Part shown: positions 12,526 through 24,739 of the stretch, piece after piece | How the letters are laid out: every line of letters starts with the position of its first letter | Position numbering within the stretch: the first letter of the stretch is position 1 | Assembly: GCA_949751835.1 (NCBI GenBank) | Contig: CATKHK010000069.1 | Location: 124,001 to 188,000 of the forward strand | Source of the DNA: Blepharisma japonicum | Taxonomy: Eukaryota > Ciliophora > Heterotrichea > Heterotrichida > Blepharismidae | Reading direction: 5' to 3' | Length of the DNA stretch: 64,000 nucleotides | Made by a program: the position numbers and the translations under genes | Notes under the pieces: model-generated | Database searches by the model: none | The model's input: the letters and a program-made list of their open reading frames with translations, nothing else | What the model was told of the DNA's origin: nothing

Positions 12526-15500
12526 CTATCTTTCTATTTTTCTAAGCTGACTATTATTCGGTAGAATGCTATTTCTTATGACACCTGCTTTAGAAAGTTT
12601 ATGATGAATCACTTGATATAGAGTTCTAGCAAAAATAAATACAGAAGATAAAGTTTGAACTGCCATAACTATCAAGACAATTGCTACAATAGCGCTCTCA
12701 ACTCCTGATACCATTTCTTGCCCAAGATCAAATAAATAAACTGAGGTAGAGATCATTATAAAGCAAATCAATATTTCAGTAGCTAAATTTGTTATTTGCA
12801 AAATTGGATCATTAAAAGGCCAGAAAAAGAATAAGTGCATAATTGTGATCAATGAAAGAACAATATTAATAGTGACTTCGGTTTGTGGGTATTCTCTTAA
12901 AAATACCAAATTTATTATATAGATAAGTCTTCTTGCAAAAAATACAAAATAATATTGTGTTGCAAGAAGTCCCTTATCATTTCTAAATTCATAAAAAAAA
13001 GTATCAAATAAAGAAGAAAAACTCTTTTCTCTTGACTGAATACGATTTTTATTTTTATAACAAAACCAGAAATATCCAGGAGGAGTGGCTACTAGAAGCA
13101 TATAAACAGCTAAACAAATAATTAGATTAGTAATTTGTGTTACATTTCCGAATTCAGCAGAAACAAATCCGATACTAGCAGCAGCCCCCAATTCAAGATA
13201 GCATTGAATTCAAAATCGCAAATAAAATGAAAATTGATAGCCTTTGAGAGTTTTTGCAAATTTTTTACCAAGTCATCTGTATGAGCATCGTGAGAAAAAG
13301 AAAATTATAGGGAAAACTGATAAAGAAGCTAATATCAGTGTGAAATCATTTCCTTGATTTATTAAGATAAGATCAGAGTCAAATCCAAATTCTTTTGCTT
13401 GAGAGTATGGAGTATTTCCTTCATTTTTATCAATAAAATAGGAAAAGGCATTTGGAAATAAGTTAAAAGAATTTAAATTATTCAAAAATGAGCTCATTTT
13501 GCTAGATAAAGGTATTCCTGATAAAGTTAAATAACTAAGAATTTGTAAGGTATTCATCATGCTTCACAAAGAGCTTGGATTTGGATTTACAATTGATAAA
13601 GCAACAGCTCCAGAAATAGCAGCCTGAGAACCAGCTGATGCTTGTGATGTAACTGACTCAATTGCTGCAGAGTATGGAGCTGGATCATACGAATTTAAAG
13701 ATACTGAAATTTCTGACGAATTCAGCACTCCATTCGAAACTGATCTAGTTTCTTCCAAATTTATAAAGCTGATTGTAGCTAAAGTACCTTTAGAAATTGC
13801 CTTCTCAATATTTAAAGAAATATAATAGCAAGTCTCATTTATCTGCTCAATTTTATAAGAAATTTCTCGATGCTCAATTGTTATTGTAAAATTTGATACA
13901 GAAAGAGTATACAAAAGATTATCAGAAAATGTAAGATATAAAGAATTATCTGATAAAGCTGAAATTTTTGCTGAAAAAGCAACAGATGTACAGTTTGTGT
14001 CTCCATTGAAGCCTAAATTGCAATAGCAGAGATCGGTTTTAAGGCTAGCATTTTCTACACAAGCTGTGCATTTAATAGAAGATTCGCATGTGCTGCATAG
14101 TTTTGGACAAGAATAAAGCATTCCATCTATACCTCTAAATCCACCAGGCCCAACAAGAACACAAGTACTGTTATTTGAAGTGTCAAGAACATAATTTATG
14201 TCACAGATGCATGAATCAGGATTTATAGCAGTTTCTTTACAAGTTATGCAGCCAAAAGGAGAATAATCTATGCAATCTTTGCATAATAAATTATTACATA
14301 GAGAACAAGTAGATCGCCAATCCCTGCAGCTGTTTGGGCATTTTATATTGCAGTGATAACAGACCTTATAGCCTGGCCCGCTCCAATATTCATTTATTTT
14401 GCAGTTAGGAATACATATTTGATTTAATGGACAAACACCACAATTTTCAGTACAAGAAATCGTCGATAAACTATTAACTGGCTTAACAGTATTGAATATC
14501 TGTATGGTATAAACAAAGCCTTGATAATAATTATAAACTGTCTGCGAGTTAAGCTGAGCTCCTATAGACATTACAGTATGATCTCCTTTATCTTGAAAAA
14601 TTCCAGACCCAGCAATCTCATATGTATCAGACAATCCATTTATATAACAAGAAATCATATTATCGCCATTTTGGGTGGTTTCAAATGTAAATTCTATATG
14701 GCTTCATTCATAATTACTAAGAGATTTTTGGCACATAAAAAATAAAGGAGATGAGTTTACTGTCAGAGAGATTGATGGGTTACTGCTTACTAGAGAAATT
14801 AAGAATAATGATGAATAATTATCAGAAATATCATGCTTTGATAATAAAGTACCAAATAAGGTTTCACTATTTAATCATATAGAAATTGTGAAAGTGGATG
14901 GAATTAGAAGCTTTGGGGATGTATAATTTGAATACTCTGGAAGCCTCAAAACTGAAGTTTTTCCGTTAAAATAAAACCCTCTTAAATAAGCTGGGATTGG
15001 GTCATCAACTTCGTAATCTGGATAAAATTGCTTAGATGACCCAGTTATAACTGGAATTGAGTTTGCTTTATCATAAATTACTCCATTAAGGGTATTAAGA
15101 TCCAAATCAAATATCTTTTCATTAACTAATATACACTTATTTCCAGATGGAGAATATCCTAATGAGCAACTGGCTTTACAGAGCCCTGATGAGCTATAAT
15201 ATCCATCAGCACAAGTCAAGCAGTCCAAATAACTAGCTGATGTGCAGGTCTTACAAGAAATATCACATTTCTCACAGTTTTCATTGCTGCTACTCCAATA
15301 ATACATAGAATTACATTGGCAGCTTGTCCCTACTAAGCTTGCGTTTATTTTGCAGGTAATACATGTATTAGTATAATCATCACATATTTCACATATAAGA
15401 TCTTGGCAGAGGTTGCAATTTTTATCAGTTCTTACACAGCCTTTATTTGAGCATCCTGATAAGCAAGCTGTACAACTGCTGCCATCCCAATAGCTATCTA

Positions 15501-18500
15501 TAAAACAGCTATCTAAACAAGTATTAGAATTATCGATAGGACATAAAGAGCATCCACTGCAAAAGCTTGACGTCAAACTACTGACTGCTATTATTTCGTT
15601 ATAGATTTTTAGATCCCAAAGAAAACCATTAAAAAATGATGTCATAGTTGTAGCATCAAGATGGGAAGCTCCAATTGTAATTAAAAATGAGTTTTGCAAG
15701 TCAATAAACCAGCTTGCGTGCTTATCACCTGAAATATCAATATCTGAATTTGTTGAAAATCCGATAATTTGCTGAGGGGTTGAACTGATATCAGAATTTC
15801 CAGAAATAAAATTTCATTGCGACAATGCAACTTCTAAAGAGGATACAGAGCTTGAATAAGTTATTGTAGAAGAATCTTTTAGAGTTAAAGTCATTGATGG
15901 AGACTTGCTTAATATAGAGAAGCTAATATAATTTGTAAACAATCCAGCATTAACTTGTTTAGAAAAAATAACTCCTGTATCAGATATTGGTTTTATTCAA
16001 GCTGATATTATAAATTTGGGTGCAAAAGTAAGCAATTGTGTTGAAGCGCTGGAGTATGGAGGGAGCTGCATGTAAGATGATCCAGTAAAATAGTACCCTC
16101 TATAAATAGTTGCTATAGGATCAGTTGTATCATAATTAGGATAAAATTTATTATCTTTGCCTGTAAGTACTGGAATTTTTGATGCTGAATCTACAACAAT
16201 GTCTTTTATTTGATGTGGCATCATATTAAATACTAAATAGTTTGTATAATTCGGGTCGCTATCACAAATGTTGCCATTAATAACATAACCAGTTGGGCAA
16301 AATGGCATGCATAATGATTGAATTCGATAATAGCCTGATATACATGTAAGGCAGCTATCAAATTTTGGTGTAGAACAGCTTGAACAAATAGAATGGCAAA
16401 GCTCACAACTCTGTGAGCTAGAGACTCATACTGCATTAGGAATACACATACAATGATCTACTGGTTTATAAGCATGTGCAATACAGCTTAAACATTCACC
16501 TGTAAATGTATCACATGAATAGCATTCTTTATCTCTGCAGAGTCTGCATGTTAAGCCATTAACACATCCTTGGCTGCATCCTGATATACAGGTTAAGCAA
16601 CTATCTGGATACTCATTTATAGCACAGGTATTTAAGCATATCAAATTTGAAGGGCAAGTCGAGCAACCCCCATTACATAAAGAATTTGCATAGTCATTAA
16701 GTTCATGCCCATAAGAGTTTCACATCATAAATCTTGCTATAAATCCAATCATCCCTGAAGATCCTAAAGTCTCATCATTTCCAATATAAAGTGTCCCTGA
16801 CAGCGTATCTTTAAAATAAGTCAAAGAAGTGGTAACTATATAATTATTAGCCAAACCGTTTATATAAAATTGTAAAATTGTTTTACCATCATTTTGGACA
16901 TGCCCTGATAAACTTAAATAGTTTCAATTATTTAAAATACTTGAAGAGGCAGATAAAGTTGATGTTGATGAATCGGAAAAAGTGATTGAGAGTGATGGAA
17001 GTCCTGATGAATTTATAATGATTTTAAGAATATCGCTAGATGTATATTTAGTCATCAAAATTCCAGCTGCCAATGGTTTTGCTCATAGAGAAACTGTAAA
17101 AGATGGGGATATCATAATTGAAGAAGATAAACAATTATTTTGGTAAAAATAGTATCCTCTTTTATAGGCAGGGATTGGATCGTGAGTATCAGATCAGTCA
17201 GGATAAGAGTTAGTATTGACTGAGCCTACATTGAAACCAGAAATACTGCTAAGAGAAATATTATCATCTACTTCTAAATTCATCACTAGATCAATGTCCA
17301 CCGAACAAATATTATTAGATGAATCTGAACTATATCTACTCGGGCATTCATCTAAGCATTGCCCAGTTAGAGCAAAAAAATAAAACCCTGGCTTGCATGC
17401 AGTGCATTTTTGATAAGTTATATCCGTGCAATGAGAGCAGCCATTAGAGCATGCTACACATGAAAATCCATCTGAAGAAACCACATAATTAGTATTGCAA
17501 ATACACTGGCCAGGAGCTCCACTTGCATTTTCAACGCATTGAGTGCATTTTCCTGAGCCAAATCCTGTGCAAACGGAACATAATAAATCATCACAAATAT
17601 TGCATGTTCCTGCCCGGACACATCCTTTACTGCATGAATTACAAGCTGAATAAGAACTCCCATCCCAATAATGAGATAAATTGCAAGATCATAAGCAAGA
17701 ATGGCCTAACCCTGCTCCGCATATAAAATTATTAACATAGCTCGAAAAATCACTAATTGGTACATTTCATAGCTGAAGTGTATTAATAAATCCTACAAAG
17801 CCAGAAGTACTACTTTTCCCGATAATTAATTTAGTTGCAGTGAGATCTCTTATTATATAGTTAGAAACGGCTAGGGTTGCAATTGAAGCTCCATTAAGAT
17901 AAACGGCTATATTTGTAGTATCTAAATTGTAGCTGAAAGTATATGACAAATAAATTCAGCTGTTTAATGAGCTGCTTGCTGATAAAGTTTGAGTGGCAAC
18001 TGCTTGTGAAGGATTTTCCATATTAGCTGCTATGCTTCCTGTAGAGGATAGAGAAATTATTTGTGTCTGCTTTTCTAGCCAATCTCCCTGCGTTATTATA
18101 TAAATCCAAGATCCAATTGAAAAACTATGGGAAAGCAAAACGCTGTCTGATGATAATAAATACATGGTTCCGTCGAAAAATAAGCCACGATTATATGCAG
18201 GAATAGGGTCATATGACTCAGGAGTATTAAAAAAACGAAAAGATGCGGAGCTAGTTCCTGTTGTAAAAATCCCATATGAGCCTTGAAAATCTGTATTGAA
18301 AGTCTGATCAATCACAGCAGTTGATACAGATGAGCAAGAAGCACCAAATCCATATGGACACTCGGCTAAGCAGACATTGCCAACTAATTGATAAATTCCT
18401 AAGCAAGCTGAGCACTCAAAATAAGTTGTTTTTAAGCAAGCCGAACAAAGAGCATCACAAAGATCACATGTCTGAGATGAAGCTACCCAAAAAGCATTTG

Positions 18501-21500
18501 CAGCACAAGTGCATCCTCCAGATCCATCACTAACTGCATTAGTAATACAAGTCAAGCATGAATTTCCTCCTGAAAACTCTGTGCATGTGGCACATTCTTT
18601 CGTCTTGCATAGCCTACAAGTATCAGAATTTCTGCATCCCTTATCACAAGTCACTATGCAGTCAGTGCAAGCTGAACCGTTGTTATATTTAGATATTGGG
18701 CAACTATCTAAACAATTAGAATCGCTCGGGCATTTTGCGCAGCTACTTAAGCATCCTGACGTTTTAAAGTCATTTAAAGCATTATTATTTTGACTGTAAA
18801 TTTTAACATTCCATAAAAAGCCATTAAATCCTGCACTATAATGCCCTATATATAGATTTCCTGAGTGGCTGTCTTGTAGATAAAGAGGAGCGGATGTAGT
18901 AGAAGTAGCTGGAGAAGTTTCGTCAATATAAGATGTAATAGTTATTGTCCCGTCAGAATTAATTTTGCAGTCAAAAGAAATGTAAAACCATCCTCCGACA
19001 AGAACACTAGAAGTGCCTGCGACTGATATAGTTGTTGATGAATCTGATAAATAAAGAGAGATTTGTGGATAGCTTGATAATATTTTTACTTGTAACATAG
19101 TTGTTGTCGAAATAAATTTTGATATTACAAAACCGGTTGCTAAAGGTCTTATTCACAAAGAAATAGAAAAAGAAGGAGAAAACATAAAACTTGTACTTAA
19201 ATAGCTGCTGGAAAGGTAATAGTAGCCTCTTAAATATGATGGATAAGGATCGTTAGTATCATAGTTTGGGTAAGAGTTAGTATTTGATGCACCTATATTT
19301 ACACCAGAAATAGTGTCTAAAAGAATTACATTTGAGAAAATAATTGAATATGTTGTAGAAGAAAGATCACAGCTATTAGTTCCTGAGTTTTGAGTATACC
19401 CTCATGGACATTCACTAAGGCATTGTATATTAAGAAAGTAATATCCTGTTTGACAACTTGTACACTGATAATACCCACTTCCAGTACAAGTTTGGCATCC
19501 TGTTGAGCACTGGACACATGAAAACCCATCATTAGAAACCCCAAACCCTGAATTACAAGCACAATTTGTTGGATTTTTTGACGCATTACTAACGCAGGTT
19601 GTGCATTTTCCAGATTCAAATCCTGTACAAGCAGCGCATAAAGGATCATCACAAATATTACAAGAGACAGCTCTTCTACATCCTTTAGCACAAGAATTAC
19701 AAGCTGCATAAGAGCTTCCACTTTTATAAGTCGCCATATCACATGATCATAAACATATAGCCTTATTTCCAGATGAGCAAAATGTAAACCCATTTATAAT
19801 TGTTGTAAAATCTGTAATAGCTACATTTCAAAGCTGAAAATAAAAGATAAATCCAACAAAGCCTGAGGTGTCACTTTTTCCTAGCTGTAAATTTGTAGAG
19901 GCATCATCTCGATAAATTTTTCCAGCAACTGTGTAAGACCCAGCTGAGACTCCATTAATATAAGCAGAGAGTACAGAAGCATTTGAAGTATAATATATCG
20001 TAATTGATAAGTAAGTTCAGTCTGTAAATGAAGAAGTAGGAGAAAAGGTCTCATGAGATGATGCTTGGGCTGTATCATCCATTAAAACACCTATTATACC
20101 AGTTGATCATAATTTAAGCTTAGTTTGTTTTTGCAAAAAATCTCCATCGGTGATTACATATATCCAAACTCCTATTGAAAAACTGTGAGAGATGTAAATA
20201 GACTGAGAGGATAATAGGTACATGTTGCTATCAAAATAAAGGCCTCTTAAATAAGTAGGAATTGGATCAACAGTTTCGGGTGATACAAAGGGTTGGTATT
20301 TACTAGAGTCTGCTCCTGTAGTAAAAGTCCCATATCCCCCTTGAAAATCTGTATAAAAGCATAGGTCAATTACGACAGTTGAAACTTGAGAGCAGGAAGA
20401 TCCGTAGCCAAATGGACAACTATTAAGGCATAACACTCCTACCAGCTGTTTACCCGAAGTACAAGAAGTGCACTCAAAATAGGTAGTTTGCTTACAAACA
20501 GCGCAAAGTGCATCGCACAATTCGCAGCTTTCTAAATCAGCTGACCAAAAAGCATTATTTTTGCATTTGCATCCATTTGACCCATCAGATTCTGCATTTG
20601 CTATACAGCTTGTACAAGACCCAGAAAAAGAAGTGCAACTATTACATTCCTTAGTTTTGCACAGTCTACAAGTGTCTGTAGACCTGCAGCCTTTGGTACA
20701 AGTTGATTTACAGTTTATACAGGAAGAGCCATTATTGTACTGTGATAATGGGCAAGAATCTGGACAATTGTGGTCAATTGGACAGGCTGAGCATGATAGG
20801 GAACAGCTAGAAGTTGAATAATCACTAAGTTGTAGAGTATTTAAACTATATATAATAATATCATATAAGAATCCGATAAAACCACTGCTCAAGCTAGATT
20901 TTGTTCCGATATATAAGGAGCCTGAGCTGCTGTCTTGGAAATAAGCGACGTTAGTAGACGAGCCAGAGTCTTTAGTTTGGGAATTTAAATATGAATTTAT
21001 AGTTGTTTTATAGTCCGTGTCAATTTTTCCCGTAAATGAGATAAAGTTTCAGCTATTTAATGTATTTGCAGATAAAGTTATTGAAAAGGTCGAAGAGTCT
21101 CTCAAAATAAGTGAAAGTTTGGGATTCCCAGAGCTTAAAATTTCAAGGCAAAGTATTTCATTTCCAGAAATGGTTTTAGAGACTATTGTTCCAAAAGTAG
21201 TTGGGTAAATTCAAATGGAAATTGTAAAATTTGGTGCAGTTACAACTTGGGCTGAGAGATAAGTTGTGCCAGTAAAATAGTATCCTCTAAGATAGGCAGG
21301 ATATGGGTCATTGGAGTCATATGTTGGATAAGTGTTTGTATTGAGAGATCCTACTGTTACTCCTGAAATTGAATTAAGCATTATTTGATCATAAAAAATT
21401 ATATTTAACCCAGTGAATGAAGTAAAATCACAAGTTTTTGTGGATGAGTTTTCGGTATATCCAGTTGCACAATTTGAGACACAAAAATTAGTATTATAAG

Positions 21501-23628
21501 AAAAATAGCCAGAGTTGCAGGCAGTGCATAAATAGTAAGATGAGCCTGTACAATGAGCACATCCTGTATAACAAGCTGAGCATAGAGCTTGATTAATAGG
21601 CTGATAATAACCAGAATTGCATTGGCACGGAGACCCAGATGCATTAGAAATACATGAAGTGCAACTGCCTGACCAAAATGATGAGCATTGAGAGCATAAA
21701 AAATCATCACAAATATAGCAAGATGCTACTCTAGTACAGCCAGTTGTACAAGTACCTAAACATGATTGACATACAGATCCATCATAATATTGAGTATAAT
21801 CACATGGCCATAAAATTGATACAGATCCTCCTGACAATGTGTTTATATTGTAATAGGCAGTAAAATCACTAATTGTAGTTTGCCATAGCACAAAGTTAGC
21901 TATAAATCCATTAAAGTTTGTTGAACCTTTACCAATGTATAGTGTTCCTCCTGAATGCAACCTAAACACATAATTTGTTACAGTTGTTGATGCTCCAGCA
22001 ACTTTGTTTAGATATGGAGTCACTGTAGTTATTTTATTCGCAAACCCAACGGTATATGAAATATAGCTCCATACGTTTGGAGTGATAGATTGTGAAGCAG
22101 AGCTAGTTGTGGACGACGCATCCCATTTTTCTAAAGAAAAATTAATTCCACTGGAATCAATAATGAGTTTGCCTGAGCTATGACTGATAATAGTTCCGCT
22201 AATAGCATAAACTCACAAACCTATACTTCAGGTGTTAGAGAGATTTATAGATCCACTTAAAAACTGATTTGAGTTGAAATAAAACCCTCTATTTTTTGCT
22301 GGATATGGATCTGAGCTTTCTGGAGAATTCCAAAAATTATAGCTTGAAGAACTTGTACCTGTAATCACCGCTGCTGTACTGTAGCTTCCAGCAAATGAAC
22401 CTGTAAAATCAGCTGTTATAACTGCTGTAGAAACAGCTGCGCAATTTCCAAAGCCGTATGGGCAAGTATACAAACAAATTCCTCCAATCAGAACTTTTGT
22501 ACTAAGGCATGCTGTATTTGACCAAGTTTGAGTACAAGCTGTAGCAATATAATCGCAGCATCCTGGAACGATACCTGTAGTGCATGATGTGCACATTGAT
22601 ACAGAGTATCCATAACAACTAATACAATCTAATGTATAGCAGATACTACAACTACCTCCTCTAATGCACCAAGGCCAAGTAGGACAGCTAGAATCGCAAT
22701 TCTGGCAAGCAGATCCATCTCAATATTGGTTATCAATGCATTCTCTCTTGTTTGCCATTTCTGGAAAGCTTGAAGTCTCAGTATCAGCTCTTGCCTGGAG
22801 TCAATAAATAAATCCCCTAAAGGAGTTTGCTGGATTATTATATCCAATAGTTCATATATAAGATACCCCACCAACAAATTTTGCTTCAGAGCTGCTTATT
22901 GTAGATGAGCCAGCCCCTGATCCATTTATAAAAAAAGATATCGTTGCTTCTGTACAAGAAATTTGTTCAAGACCTATAGAGGCTTTATGCCATGATGACG
23001 TGTAGCTTGAGGTGCTTGTTCCTGATATTGACTTAGAATTACTACTTGTATCATAAATTGTCCCACTAAATTTATAAACCCCTGATGAGTCGGCTCATAT
23101 TCTTAAATATTGGGTTGAGCCTGAAATGACATTTAAAATTTCTCCACTTGCAAGAGGTTTTATCCATAAGTTTAAAGTAAAGTAAAGGGCTGGGGTATAG
23201 TGTTGATCACTAGTCATGCTAGAAGTTGTAGCAAAATAAAAGCCACGATCTACTGTTGGCAGCGGGGAATTATGAGTTGGAGAGTTGTATGAGATAGAAC
23301 TTGGGTTGAGGAATTTTTCATTAGAGTTAGCAGAGTTTGAAATATAAGTGGCTGTCAAGTCTTGCATGCTTGTAAATTGCAATTCAAATAAAATTGCATC
23401 ATTTGCACTGGGTGCATCGCATGAATTTCCTGAGCCAGGGAAACTTCACGAAGGAGAATCGAAATTTGAAGGGCATGAATTTGCACAAACTTTATCGTCA
23501 ACCAGATAATATGAATTTGCGCATTTACAAAACCAAGAGCTAGAAATTGAACTGCCTGATGGACAGCAATCGGGAGTGTTGAATGAATAGGTCAACAAAG
23601 TCCTGGTGAAATAAATAAAAAAATTCAT
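12526..23628 (-). CDS. Giant LamG/Cys-rich multi-pass membrane protein, paralogue B (9 modules)
   Basis: The largest member: 3700 residues in one unbroken frame with TGA as Trp, ending in TAG. Signal peptide MNFFIYFTRTLLTYSF. Nine LamG plus Cys-rich modules are marked by the RGxYF motif near 23250, 22295, 21296, 20256, 19236, 18194, 17166, 16106 and 14984, about 1.0-1.1 kb apart. Modules 4 and 6 (VSTxVIDxxFxTDFQG-YGxFTTG) are alike, as are 5 and 7, so a two-module block (4-5) looks duplicated relative to D, E and F. After module 9 come Cys-rich repeats, then a beta-rich domain (SDNSLYLTFSDNL, CYYISLNIE, SSEISVSLNSYD) and the membrane domain (about 3340-3690). That domain includes SLWSIMNTLQILSYLTLSG, an FFFSRCSYR end, ELGAAASIGFV, TQYYFVFFARRLIYIINLVF and VTINIVLSLITIMHL. 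Residues after the last span are basic and probably cytoplasmic. Surface adhesion or sensing is inferred from architecture only. Confidence 0.88.
17460..18780 (-). repeat. Block nearly identical to part of gene C
   Basis: From about 17460 to 18780 gene B matches gene C at 27358-28670. Within 17494-17645 I find a single difference over about 150 bases, and the rest of the block differs by only a few percent. Elsewhere B and C are more diverged, so this points to recent duplication or gene conversion of modules 6-7. Confidence 0.75.
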
Positions 23629-23662
23629 CTTCTATTTATAAGGAAATAGAAAAATTCTCCAA
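23629..23662 (-). promoter_or_regulatory. TATA-like element upstream of gene B
   Basis: Read on the minus strand, GAATTTTTCTATT is followed by TCCTTATAAATAGAAG and then ATG. Gene C has the same two blocks (GAATTTTTTCTATT, then TCCATTATAATAGAAT) directly before its ATG. Conservation in otherwise diverged flanks supports a promoter with a very short leader. Confidence 0.5.
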
Positions 23663-24739
23663 CCTAAGTTCTTGAGATTTAGTTAAATTACTTTAGAAAA
23701 AAATTTATCTTTATGATGTTTTAATAAATTGCATTTTATAAGAATCTTTATAAAATTTAATAGAATGTTTTGAAGCTAAAATCCTTATTATGCATAAATC
23801 ATGCATAAACCACGCATATTAATATATTAAATTTATGCTTAGATTTTTTATCAATTCTTGCTTGACTCATATATTTGGTGAAAAGAAGCCACCATACCTC
23901 ACAAACACAAAATATATCAGAAACAGAGGATCATGACTCACAGAATACTTGAAATACACTTCTGAGAGGATAAAGTTGCAGAATAGTGAGAAGAACTTGG
24001 TACAGATAGAGAAATTATAGTATAGTTTGCATGCGGCGCTATATAGCCAAAAGATCCCATAAGAGCTGCTATGAGAAAGTCGAAAAGAAGCAAGTAATAA
24101 AATTTTAAAACCTTAAAAATAATAATCTCATATTGATTTGTCTCTGTTCTTGATAAATATGCGTATAAGTAGACAAAATTTTAATTATTACTTTTTTATA
24201 GAAAGGATCAACTAAATAAAATATCTTTTATAAATTCGTAAAATAAAAAGCATAAATTAAAACAAATTTAAGTAAAATTGTTTTTTAGATAAAAACCTGA
24301 AAACATCTATTTTAAGTGTAATCAAAGAGAAAATATTGTATAAATTGATATATTATAAGCAAGAGACTTGAAACTCTAATTAGTTTTCAAATTTAATAAG
24401 AGAATAAAAATTAAAACGAACTTTCTTATAATTATATAATAATATTAAAATCTTATAATTGCAAATATTTTTATACTTTTAATATATGCTAAAAACAGGT
24501 ATTATACCATAGATAATCAAATGTATAAAATAATAGACAATATAACATCATAATCATAGCAATTTACTGTTCTATTTAAAATTTAATGATAAGATCTTGA
24601 ATCTAATAATAATCAAATTGAAAATAAATAATATTTTTAAGTTTAATTTAAAAAAAAAACTGAAATCATATTTACTAAGCCTAATACTAAATAAATTTAA
24701 TTGATTCTTATAAATACTTAAATAAATATATGTCGTAAA
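23663..24739. other. Intergenic region between B and C with a coding-like relic
   Basis: Spacer of 1077 bp. Most of it is featureless AT-rich sequence, but 23843-24097 is visibly richer in G and C and looks like former coding sequence (described separately). Nothing else in it resembles a gene. Confidence 0.5.
23843..24097 (+). pseudogene. Coding-like relic with three in-frame TAG codons
   Basis: This 84-codon frame, ending in TAA, has coding-like composition: purine-rich first positions and A/T-rich third positions. It includes the segments THRILEIHFWEDKVAE, WEELGTDREIIV and PKDPIRAAMRKSKRSK. It needs TGA as Trp at 23879, 23963 and 23987, and is broken only by TAG at 23984, 24023 and 24044. 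A CAG-to-TAG change could explain all three, either as decay or because TAG is read as Gln, as once proposed for Blepharisma. The three TAG stops of nearby genes argue against a general reassignment. A competing frame shifted by one base is also partly open. I do not recognise the protein. Confidence 0.35.

Noticed and set aside
19326-19793. Minus-strand hydrophobic ORFs in a shifted frame (also near 8047, 10045, 21405, 27319, 29573, 50249, 59294)
   Set aside because: They overlap the Cys-rich repeats in the neighbouring frame and exist only because that repeat type reads open in two frames.
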